DNA from: Branchiostoma lanceolatum
Lineage: Eukaryota > Chordata > Leptocardii > Amphioxiformes > Branchiostomatidae
Direction of reading: 5' to 3'
Assembly: GCF_035083965.1 (NCBI RefSeq)
Contig: NC_089727.1
Location: 17,582,769 to 17,646,768 of the forward strand
Length of the DNA: 64,000 nt
Below the pieces are notes generated by a model. It saw only the letters and a program-made list of their open reading frames with translations. It searched no databases and was not told the origin of the DNA. The position numbers were made by a program, and so were the translations under genes. Each line of letters starts with the position of its first letter. The first letter of the stretch is position 1. Positions 44,800 through 54,757 of this stretch are shown here, piece after piece.

Positions 44800-46647
44800 A
44801 TGGAGCGGTCATTGCGGGAGGGAACAGATCCCGACGAAGGTGAAATTCTTCGAGTCGACCCAACATTTCCCACCAAAAGCAAGCTCTCGAAGACGGGCCG
44901 CGTACAGAAATGGAGGGAAATCAAGTCCAAGCTAGTCCTGGGTCAGGATTTTGTGGCACATTGTGAGGCCCCAAATCACCGACTGCCGGCGTGAGAAGAC
45001 ATTGAACGGATTTTCCGGCAAAGTCACCTAAGGACGAATCAAGAGTGCGACAGCGGCGCGTCTTCGAGTCACCGGCCATGGCGTGAGACTTGGGAATTGG
45101 TAAGTAATACAAAACTTCTTGTGAACAATATTTGTCAAAAATCATGATTGTTTTACAATATGTTCGCTGAACCCTCCTTGCTGGAACCAACAAAATTTGA
45201 ACTATACATGTAACGTTACATGAAGGTTATCGGTCAATCGACTTCTTTTGCTTTTTGTAATCTGTTACATGTTCTTATAATTACATGTATGCAAAACCCG
45301 CTTACAATATAACGTTCAAAGAGATTTACCTTGCTTCTGTGTGATGTAAAAGCATTTGCTGAATTTGAATATGTCGGCCAGTCGTCGAGTCTTTCAGCTT
45401 TCTGAACTTTAAAGCACGATAATTTATTCATAGAATAACAATAAAGGTAACAAAGCCACTTAGATAGGATAAAAGTAGGATAACATGCTAATGATTATCT
45501 TTGTAACCAAACGAAGATAAAATGGCGACTTTTGAAGTGTCCTTATTAAGTCAGTAACCCAAACACGCCTCGGATTTTTAGGCCAGTAACGTTTAGCTGA
45601 CAACTCCTGAAGTAACGTCCAATATTATTTCAGATATCTTCAGTGTACCAAACAAATGTCAAGAAGTTTGGCATCACAAGAGAGGGCTTCGAACATCAGC
45701 TGGACACCTGTTATTGCAAGGTGAGCGTCACGCCGGCACAGCCACAGACAGCGCAGACAACCGCAGACGGTAACGACGAGTCTGAAAGCGAGGATGAGTT
45801 TGTGGGGTTTCCAGACGAGAGCGACAGTGACAGTGAGGGCTCTGAAACAGAAAGCTATGATCTTTTCGAAGAGATGGACATTTCTGTGAGAGATCCTAAA
45901 GCCGGAATCAAGATCCACACCAGACCCCGCACCGTCAGTCGCCATGACTACCAAAACATCACCATTTCCAGGGACACTTTGGAAGAACACATTGAAAACC
46001 TATCGGACACCCACAATGTACATCTGAAGGTAGTGCATACGCAAAAGACCACAGTCAGTATGAAAATCCGCGACAACGAAACAATCCATCTACTTGGCAC
46101 CATGAAGACGTTTGCGTGTCACAGGGCCGGCACCCCGAGAAGAAAACGGCTGTGCAAACGGCGGAGGAGGAAAAGTCGTGCAGTTGGATGCTCCTTCCGG
46201 GTGAAGGTTTTCACCCCGAATGACGAGAGCCAGCCACTGCAAGTTCGCCTCTATCCACACCATTGTAATCACACCCCCGGTTCAGAGGAGGACAGCTGCT
46301 ACATGCCCGTTCATCAGACTGTGAAACAAGTGGCCTTTGACTGTCTTGGCGTAGGTATGACTGTACAGCAAACATCCAACATGCTACAGTCCATGCAACA
46401 ATCTGGGACTATTGAAAACATAAACAAAGGCCGCTGGAGGACAACTCTGACAAGGAAAGAACTGACTCAGCTTCAGTATGAAATGCGCTGCAGTAAGAGG
46501 GTCCACCAGGATGACTGGGTCGGCACCTACGCCAAGGCAGAGCGTCTCCGAGACCAGGGCGTGTGTATCTTCTTCCAAGAGTACGACCCTGACATTGTCT
46601 ATCACCGAACATTATTTCCGTACATGAAATTTAAAGAAAATGCATGA
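44800..46647 (+). pseudogene. MULE-type transposase, N-terminal DNA-binding part only, with in-frame stop
   Basis: Exon 1 44800-45099 ends at a strong donor (GTAAGT) and joins in phase to exon 2 45634-46647 (acceptor TTATTTCAG). Exon 1 has one in-frame TGA at 44992-44994, after which the frame continues open for 35 codons to the donor; this suggests a single nonsense change. Exon 2 has an acidic stretch (SESEDEFVGFPDESDSDSEG), then FACHRAG, a basic run, GCSFRVKVF and RLYPHHCNHTPGSEED. That Cys/Cys/His-Cys-His layout resembles the WRKY-GCM1/FLYWCH-like zinc finger of Mutator transposases. A helical region follows (QVAFDCLGVGMTVQQTSNML). The protein ends at YMKFKENA, before any DDE catalytic domain, only about 340 nt from the right TIR, so the catalytic half is deleted. 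It could alternatively be an exapted DNA-binding protein starting downstream of the stop. Confidence 0.65.
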
Positions 46648-47109
46648 TACGAAGTGCTACAGCTTAGAACTTTAACCATGCTAAAGATACCAAAATGCTC
46701 TCTCCGAAGCATGGCGTTATGGCTATACTGCATTATCAAATATACGGCGTTGTGTAGTCAGGTCGTGTCGATGTTTAAAACTTGTTCAGTGCGTAGTTCT
46801 GCTCTACATAAGCAGGATTAAAAGTCATGTGCTGCAAGTCCCACGTAAAGTTACTTCGTAATGTATTGCCGCTATTAACAATGAACCAGTAATCGACAGA
46901 CAATGGGTGTGAAATATTCATTCTTGTCCCTCGCGTGCCAGTAGATTGGCGTTAATTGGCTACTTTGCATTTGAAAGGACCGACTCTGTTGGCCGTCATT
47001 GGCTAATTGTCGGTGACGTTCGGTGACCTGCTAACAGCCATTTGATTGGACCTCGCTAGAAATTTACTGACTGTCGTTAAGTGTTGGGCCCCCCCCCCCC
47101 CCCCCCCCC

Positions 47110-49190
47110 CCAGCCGTGGCGACTAACGAAGGGAGTTTTTTTCTTGATTAAACGTTAGACGTTAAACTTTGGCATTAATGTAAACCACATTAGCTGCAAA
47201 TCAACATCCATTGCTCCATACAAACCATTCCTACCTTTTCCTGTGCGGTAGTCTAACTGCAAAGAAGAAAACAACTAATTTGATGTCCAAAGCCACGCAC
47301 CACCTGCATGCGTTTTGATAGAGTAAACATTCATGACGTCACTTGAATTGGAATGGCTAGCGACCAATGAGATGCGCGGTAACATCCATTGTGTCAAACC
47401 TATCATAATGGTGGTTTGACCAATCAACGCTCATGTACCAAAGGAACTGATCGGCGATGACATACGATAGCGTTCCGTTATGATTTAGAGGGGAAATGAA
47501 AATTTATGTTTATGTGTTGTACGTTGTACTTGATGCTCAGTTATGTTTATAAGAATGCATGTGGCATAATGTGTTCCATCATATTCAGCAAAATCTTAAA
47601 AGTCTATCAAACTTACCAACTTTGTTTTGAAAGTTAATTGCAAGTTCTTGTCTTGAATCAGGGCATTGGTTTACGCCGTGGAATAGCCCTGCATAGATGG
47701 TATCATAATTTTTCCAACCACTGGAAAACACCTGATTGCAGAAGAAACCCTAAGAGAAGTATTTGAATGGTCGATATAATCAAAAAATCACAACAGATCA
47801 CAGTTTGGATGGATTTTTTTTACTAAGTTATATTCGTATTCATTAACTGTAGTTGATATGCCACTCTACTGGTTGCATTGGCAATGATCAAAATGAGAGT
47901 TATCATCCAGCTTGGCCTGACAGAAATTACGGGGTGACTATTGGTCAAATTTTTTGTACTTTGTGCCAATGTTTGGGATATCACAGTCCTAACATAGTCC
48001 TACGGCTATTCAGACAAGTTTGTCAATGCCTCTTTTCAGAAGTACAGTACCATGCGCACTTTACTCAAGGAGGTTAAAATAGATAACCTTCTTGCTTTAC
48101 TCAATAGCCATTTTCACCTTTAGTCAAGGTAAACGTTACTTATTTCTATTGTTTAAAACATGCATTCAAGTGTGTTGTCTGGAATCAGTGTACTAGACAT
48201 ATAGGGTCACTTTAACACAACATCCTCCAGAAATGGGTATTATAATTCATCAGAAAATAAATTGTTATGCTTGTAGAATCTATCCAGTTTGTTTGGAAAA
48301 TTTACCATAAGTTGAACCCTGAACCCTGAACGCAGGGCGAACATACCGATCGAGTTCTTGAATTCCCTGGACGACCCTTCGAACAATCAATGGCAAATTC
48401 AATGATTCTTACAAAAGTACCCAAATATCTAGTATCCCCAGACGCGATCGATAGTCTTTAACCTTTTTGTGTTGTACACACCTATATGTGTGATAGACGC
48501 TCGACTGCTTTCGTAAGCTTATCGCGTCTACTGTTAGCGAGATATTGTTCACGAAGTTGGCCATGCAAGTACAATAGAGGCGGGTCCGTATGGGGGTAAA
48601 TGGATTTGGAAAAGGATGATTGTCTAAAATACAGCTGAGGATTCGGCCAAAAGTCGGGTGCATCTGTATCCCGAAAAATATAATCTATCAGAAAATAATA
48701 CCCGCTTCTGGAGTGGAATGCTCCACAGCAGGATATGATGGTCCCGTGGACACTCGGGCTCACTTTGAAAGTTATTTACTGCTCTGCAGCGACCCCTTGT
48801 GTTTAATGTGTAAAATGCAGATGTTTCGTTAAACCTTGATATTTGCGTACTTCTCACCATGATATTTGGGAAGAAGAAAAGATCTTGATTGGTTAACACG
48901 CAGGCTATTGGAAACGTGACTGGAAAAAGATATTTGATAACATTAAGATAACATGGGTAACTTACCGTAGGTTTCAGATTGATACGTATTTGGACGGCAT
49001 TTCTACCAATGGAAATTTTGGACTAGAAAGACTAGAAACAAAGTCTTCCGGCGTAGGCTAATTGCAATCATAATTTTGTCCACAAGGCGTCGCTCTTGTA
49101 TCAGCACGTCGTTGAACTATACTAGTATTTGTCTGTAGGCGACAGACGACAGAATTCATCTGCTGTCTGAGACAATGCATTTAAAGAGGT
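47110..49190. other. intergenic, no gene seen; contains second copy of the TTAA element
   Basis: No exon is supported between the MULE-like element and the repeat at 49195. The only structured part is the degraded TTAA-type element at 48190-48725. Confidence 0.5.
48190..48725. mobile_element. second, older copy of the AGGAGCA...TGCTCC TIR element
   Basis: It aligns with 39535-40021 across its length, including ATAATTCATCAGA, GAACGCAGGGCGAACATA, GCTTATCGCGTCTACTGTTA and the right end CTTCTGGAGTGGAATGCTCC. The left end is degraded and the flanking TTAA is not visible. Confidence 0.7.
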
Positions 49191-49194
49191 ATCA

Positions 49195-49395
49195 CTGTAA
49201 ATGCAGAAATGTTCGCGGTGATTTTATGCTCGCGGATTTCGCGGTAAGCTCTTCGCCGCGAACTTAAAACCACCGCGAATTGTTTTGCGGCCCCTTGTCT
49301 ACTATTTTGTCCAACGCGAACTTAAAACCACTGCAAACACTCAATTTTCTCCCTACCCCGAAATGAAATCCACGCGAACTTAAATGCATTTACAG
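49195..49395. mobile_element. mariner-like MITE (CTGTAAATGCA family)
   Basis: Begins CTGTAAATGCAGAAATGTTC and ends AACTTAAATGCATTTACAG followed by TA. The interior GCGGTAAGCTCTTCGCCGCG is shared with 9360-9566. In the upstream region of the stathmin-like gene. Confidence 0.8.
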
Positions 49396-49795
49396 TAAAC
49401 AACAAACTAGACCTGCTTTTCAGGGCCGTGGCTATCACGTACAAAAAGGAGCCATCATCAGCAAACAGTGTATCATGAGCCAAATGATAAAGCCCGAAGA
49501 GCCTGATGTGGAGACTATAAAAGCGTGGTGTTCTCCAAGTTTTCAACTCTAGTATTCATGCAATTCAACAGCCATGTGCACAGACGAAACAATGAAGATG
49601 GTGTCAATCATTCTTGGAGAACATACCTGGTCAACTACGGCCCCGAATCGTAAAAAAACAACCTCCGAACCGATACCTTAAACGAACAGAATTTACCTAC
49701 CTTTTATAAAACGATATTCAATGTAAGTTGTTCAACGCCACATTTATGACGCGCAACGATTTGCTAACGTTCCTGGAACGTACATACATCGGTTA

Positions 49796-49803
49796 TGACG
49801 TCA
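49796..49803. promoter_or_regulatory. palindromic CRE (TGACGTCA) upstream of the stathmin-like gene
   Basis: A perfect cAMP-response element palindrome lies 77 nt before the start codon at 49881. CREB/ATF factors bind this sequence, often within 200 bp of transcription starts. Regulation by cAMP is inferred from motif and position only. Confidence 0.45.
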
Positions 49804-49880
49804 TATTCCATCTCCAAGTTTGTTTGGAACAACAAAAGATTCAAGCCCCGTTGTACTGACCGGACACGGACAAAGCGAAG

Positions 49881-52409
49881 ATGTGGGCGACGATTTTAAC
49901 ATTTTTTTCCTGTTGTTCAAATAAGGTTTCTCCTGAGGAAACACCAGGAGATGAACATGAGGACCAGACTATGGCCAGAGAGACCGCGGGTAAGTTAACG
50001 CACCTTTACAAAAATGTACCAATCAGTGTCGGTCTGGTTCGAGTTGTATAAGGCCATGAAAGAGAATATGTGAGTTTGGTGTGGACTGTCGTATATGTCC
50101 CAGTAGATCTAGAATCATCTACAGTCTACTCTCCTTTTATCAATGTTAATGAGGGCTTATTTTCGTATACTTGACCTAACACTTTCGATTGACGGAATGG
50201 TTGAAACGCCATGGCATTTTGTCATCCAACACAAATCCGTCCGTTCCTATAGACTGAACGGACAATTGTTCTTCTCGATTTCAACTTTTTTACCTTCACC
50301 AAGGAGGTTGCGTTTTCGGTGCCGTTCAGTGTGGTTGGTCCAGGAGTTGTTTGTGTTTATGGTTGGTGTGTTTGTCTACTTGTCTGTTTATAATTTGCTT
50401 CTTTGTTTGGGGACAGCATAACTCGAGAAGCTGTGGATGCATTATTTGGTAGGTGGGTAAGGAAACGAAAGTCAGGTTTGATAATGGGCCACCTGGCGGC
50501 TTTCTACGGCACTGTAGGAGAACTTCCGATTTTGATTTATCTTTTCAGAAGCGTCAGCAATTCTTCCAATCAGCAGTCCGCCCGCCCCCATCATGGCCCA
50601 ACCGCGACCGGAGAAATCCTCGACGGATATTCTTGCCCAGCTACGATCTGAGGGAGTGCTACCCGGCCTGAAACAGCGCGACAATGCCGTCGCCTTCCAA
50701 GTACCGGCCGAGAACCCCGACACTCCTCCCCGCTACCACATGAGGCTGCAGAAGCTGGAGAAAAGGATGGAGGAACGGCGTGAGAAGGTGAAGAAGCCCT
50801 GCCCGGAATCTGCTGACGATCTGAAGAAGCAGCTTAGCGACGCGGAGGTTAGGAGACAGGTAAGGAAATGGTTTTACTGACTCGGAAAATGAAATATCGG
50901 ATGAAAACAACAGAGATTTAGGCTCATTGGTATGGGGCTGTATAGACAGAAGGGCTAATCGGGATAAACGAAAAAGAAGGGAAGATATTTTCGTTTTATA
51001 GTATAATTGTTATTATGTGTTGTTTTCGGTGCGCCTGTCTGTGTGTTTATTTGTTTGTTTGTATTGTTAGTTTATTTGTTTGTGTGGATGGATTGTAATG
51101 ACAGTTGGTATGTTGGTAGGTATTGGAAAGACGAAAGTCAAGGCCAAATATTGGTTTCCTGGCGACATTCCTCGGTACTGCAACGGAACTACCGGGTTTT
51201 GTATATCTCTGTCCTGGACATACATGTACTAATACTAACTATTGTCTTGATATTCAGATTTTGGTGACAATTTTGATGTCCCCTTGCAACTTGTTCTAGA
51301 ACCACTTGGTGGCGTTTTTTTGTAAATCTTTCAAAGAGAATAACCAAAGGAAGAATGACGTCCATAAAACTTGCATAATCAATGAGGACATTCTATAATT
51401 CCGGTACTTGCCATAAAAGTTCTTCAATACATGTGACGTGCTTTTAAAACTTTTTTCAGGTGGAACTTTAACAGATACCGATCATTACAGGAGCTGCTAG
51501 CCAAGAAGAGCGGCAGGATTTCTACAGAGTCCGCGGAGAAAGCAGCAAAGATCAAGGCCAAGAAGGCGGCCAGGAAGACGAGCAGCACCACTTTCGTCGT
51601 TACCTCCACTAGCGACTCTGACGTCATCGCTACCCGGGAATCCCAGAGGTCCAAACGGATGGAGAGACGCCTGACTGAGAGAAGGGCGCGCGTGGGGAAG
51701 AAATCAACTGCGGACGAACTGGAGACGCGTCAGAACCTCGCCGCAAAACGCCGCAAGGTGAGTCAACTATAAGCCCATTCGTAGATTCGAGTACGCATGT
51801 GCAGGTCAAAGGTGAAGGCCCCTGAGACGTTAACAAAACCCGTTGTTATGTAAATCGAGACAATGGTCGAAACAGAACTGTATACAAGCCAGGGGCCTTA
51901 CCCTTTGACACTGCCCATGCGCACTCGAATCTACGAACGGACTTATTCACTGTGATAAATACCACAATATAGGAAATACCTTCTTGACCATAACAAGAAA
52001 ATCTAATGTTTGACATCCTTACGAGCATCAATTTTTTCCTAATTTTGGAAAAAAATGAGAAATTTCGTTCCCTTCCGGCGATACATGACAAGAAAATTTC
52101 GAAAATGAGGCAAAAATATGTCGTGCTTGTGTTACAGTTCCTTGTACAAATGACACTAGTGAGGTACCGGGGATGTAGTTGTAGTGAAACTCGGCCACCA
52201 CACTAGCGTCACTTTCTGAACTTCCTGATCATGAATACAGGAATGAAAGACTTGCATTAGACGTTCTTCAACTGTTTGGAGATAAGGCTATTTTTCCCTC
52301 CCACACATACCAGGATCACGTGGTGGCTACCGTATCCAAGGCTAAGAAGCTCGCCCGTCCCCACACGATCAGCCCCGCCCAGCAGGAGCCAGACTGTGCC
52401 GGCAACTAA
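49881..52409 (+). CDS. stathmin-like protein with putative palmitoylated N-terminus and two charged helical repeats
   Basis: Exons 49881-49989, 50549-50859, 51491-51757 and 52314-52409 (TAA), with GT-AG introns and continuous phases; 260 residues. The start ATG lies just upstream of a hydrophobic MWATILTFFSCCSNK. Its Cys11-Cys12 pair resembles the membrane-anchoring N-termini of stathmin-2/3/4. Residues 82-97 (NAVAFQV...PP) resemble the stathmin N-terminal cap (GQAFEL...PP). Residues 124-140 (SADDLKKQLSDAEVRRQ) match the stathmin helix pattern S-x-EE-x-KKLEAAEERRK. A second, similar unit lies at 192-229 (RMERRLTERRARVGKK then STADELETRQNLAAKRRK). Stathmins sequester tubulin through two such helical repeats and control microtubule dynamics. 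The family is inferred from these patterns; overall similarity is low. It is longer than typical stathmins (149-216) because of a Ser/Thr-rich linker. An acceptor at 51460 is excluded by an immediate in-frame TAA. Confidence 0.6.
51770..51946. mobile_element. short TIR element 12 nt after a stathmin-like gene donor
   Basis: The left end TAAGCCCATTCGTAGATTCG and the inverted right end TAAGTCCGTTCGTAGATTCG pair over about 30 nt, continuing into GCGCATG and GTCAAAGGTGAAGGCCCC-like blocks shared with 10920-11372. It begins 12 nt after the end of exon 3 (51757). Confidence 0.7.
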
Positions 52410-53037
52410 AGAGACAGTCCCGTGGATTGCAGCAGTGTCGCAGGGTCGTGCCAGAGTATACAAGCCGAGAAATATGTATACCCATTGCCAATATTTGCTA
52501 ATAGCGATTGGTGACTCTTGTGACACTGCAGAAAAAATAGTTTCGAAGTTGTTTTGTTTTTTTCCAAACGTCCATAGAAAAAAATGTAAAAAAAAATGTT
52601 CATGTTCAAAACGTTTAAAGAGAATTTGGTGGAAATCCAGACAGAATAGACCGACTAGATCAAGCTTCTAGCAGGCCTTCCACTGGTTTTCGACTCTTTA
52701 AAGAAACTACTTTAACTGTACACTATTACTATCTTATAACGTATGTCTTAAATGCTATTGTTTAGCATTTGTATTGTTCAACAGATATTGTTCAACAGAG
52801 TCTGCAACAGCTATTCTCATAGGTGATCATGAATTAGCACCGTTGCGGCGCCACTATAACATAGCATGTACATATTCTGGAAATGGAATGTTAACTTTTC
52901 CACACTTTACCGCTAGCATGTAGCCTCTTGTGACCGCTCGCGGCCCTGTAACCACCTCGCAACCCGCGGGGAGGGGAGAGAAACCCCCGGACAGCTGGAG
53001 TTTGCGTTATCCAGACTAGCTAGCATGGAGTATTATG

Positions 53038-53043
53038 AATAAA
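53038..53043 (+). terminator. candidate polyadenylation signal of the stathmin-like gene
   Basis: AATAAA about 630 nt after the TAA stop. It is the first clear hexamer in that stretch; the assignment is positional only. Confidence 0.35.
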
Positions 53044-54416
53044 TTTGCTTTCTGATACATGTATATTGTCCGGAAATGGAACTTTTTTTATACTGCACCG
53101 CTAGTATGGAGCGTTATGAGTGGATTTGCTTCAAGATATTGTCCGGATATGCAAAGAAACAGTAATTTCTGACCCATGGTGTGTTAACATCGCCAATAAA
53201 TCCGCTGCGTTCCGATCCATGATGCGACTTTCAAATACGTGACATATGTAACTGATAAAGAGAGGAATATCGATATAGCAATGAAGACTAAAGATATAAG
53301 ATTTGTCTGTTGTCCACATACAGGCAAGCGAACTGTCCTTGGTGCTGAACACCATCCTAACATACCTATCCTTGGTGCTGAACACAGTTCACACGTACAA
53401 ACAAATTTCCTGTCTCTTGTTCTCTTGTGCTCAGCACCATCTACACACAGACCGCTCCCAGGTTCTGGACACTATTCAAAACTAGAAGGGCAATTCTGAT
53501 TCTGTATGACATATGAATTGGTGGAATGTATGGACTAAAGTGCGGAAAGGCCATTGAGTGGCAGCGCCATCCAGCGTATCTTTTTAGTACTGCAAGTTAG
53601 ATCTTTGGTTAATCGCAACACCTGCGTTCTCCAGACACAGGCTGTATTGCTTCTGACAAGGACCTTATGAGTTATGGTCTCCTTGACGGCTGTTTGTGTG
53701 CGTTCGTTGTTGATATGTGCTACATGAATTACTTGAAAATCATGAATGGAGGTAGAAACAGTGAACAGAAAGTTACAGTAAAAGATACAAGAATTACAGT
53801 ATTGAAGTTCAAGTTTACCCATCACACACACACACGGCGCGCGCGCGAACGCTATGCAAAACATTACCTTCTCGACGAAGGTAATAACGTACCACAACAA
53901 TTTGTATTATGTCGATGCAAGGAGGTTTCCTTGGTTGATGATAGGGCTGAGAACCTAATATCTGCACCTGGCCTGTAAAATTGTTAACGGGTAACGTAAC
54001 AGGGTCCTGTACCCTGTACTTGTACCAGTAACTGAATGAAATAAAACACCAGTGGAAACCATGCTTTCAAGACTAATGGTATGTAAATCCCGTCTCAAAG
54101 ATGACAATTCTTATAACCTTACAGTTGAAAATTAGGAAACTTGCAAATAGACTTGTTTAGAGACTTAGATAATATTCCTCACACATAGATGACAATTTAC
54201 CACTGAAAAAGACAGTTGGCCACATGTTTATAGCTTAACAGATGATTGCCCGAAATTGCTTAGGTGCAAACGCCATCACCAGAAAACCTCACAAATGTTT
54301 CTTCGTCAGAGCCTTTGTGCTTGGGGAGGCAAAGGAGGTGAGATCGAGAGAGAAGCACCTCTTCTTTCACCCCTAACATCTGTTTGATTATTTGGGTCAA
54401 AAGGTCATTCACGTAT
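53044..54416. other. intergenic, nothing firm
   Basis: Short open frames occur on both strands (for example 53239-53499 and 53667-53978), but none has splice context, biased composition or a recognised motif. CCTTGGTGCTGAACAC is repeated at 53337-53386, and short tracts of CA/GC repeats occur at 53826-53846. Confidence 0.4.
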
Positions 54417-54637
54417 AATCTCCAAGCAGATGTGCGAAAAGGGAAATCGTAATATATTCAGATTGCCAGATTTCTATGATAGTTAGGCTTCTCTGATAAC
54501 AAACCACGCTGAAATCTTTTTGACGTTGCTGATATTATGTTTGGGCGATTCATTGTTAGAGAATCCGAGTTATCAAAGAAAAACTTGCAAAAGATACAAA
54601 CGTTATAATCTGCCATCCAACATCTGCTTGGAGATGA
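54417..54637. mobile_element. short TIR element (CTCCAAGCAGATGT ends) upstream of NDUFC2
   Basis: The left end ATCTCCAAGCAGATGTGCG and the inverted right end ATCTCCAAGCAGATGTTGG match, as in 19452-19607. It ends about 120 nt before the NDUFC2 start, so it overlaps or abuts that promoter. It explains a minus-strand open frame here. Confidence 0.55.
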
Positions 54638-54757
54638 ATCCACGCAGTGCATGCCGGGATAAGTCTGTTCGTCGCCACCTTCAGCCATGTTGTCCTTGTG
54701 AAACCGTAAAATAAAACTCAGACTTCTTCTCAGAAAATCGCTCTTCTTTCCTGCATT

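Larger units (their letters stand above)
43565..47090 (+). mobile_element. Mutator-like (MULE) DNA transposon, internally deleted, with about 97-bp terminal inverted repeats
   Basis: The left arm (about 43571-43665: TTTCTAGCGAGGTCCAATCA, GGTCACCGAACGTCACCGAC, AATTAGCCAATGACGG) is mirrored at the right (about 46990-47088: CCGTCATTGGCTAATT, GTCGGTGACGTTCGGTGACC, TGATTGGACCTCGCTAGAAA). Both ends sit next to GGGCCC and a run of C (13 and 23 nt), which hides any target duplication. Inside lie a two-exon transposase-type pseudogene (44800-46647) and a nested foldback element (43758-44683). Long TIRs plus a WRKY-GCM1/FLYWCH-like zinc-finger protein point to the Mutator superfamily. The catalytic part is missing. 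Confidence 0.75.

Noticed and set aside
44992-44994. TGA as a selenocysteine or readthrough codon in the transposase-like frame
   Set aside because: No SECIS-like structure was recognised, and a nonsense mutation in a decayed transposon copy is the simpler reading.
51460-51490. Earlier acceptor (TTTTTTCAG) for exon 3 of the stathmin-like gene
   Set aside because: In the required phase it runs GTG GAA CTT TAA, an immediate stop. The acceptor at 51490 keeps the frame.
54458-54688. Minus-strand open frame starting MAEGGDEQ, as a divergent gene with NDUFC2
   Set aside because: Most of it is inside the short TIR element at 54417-54637, and no domain or donor supports it.
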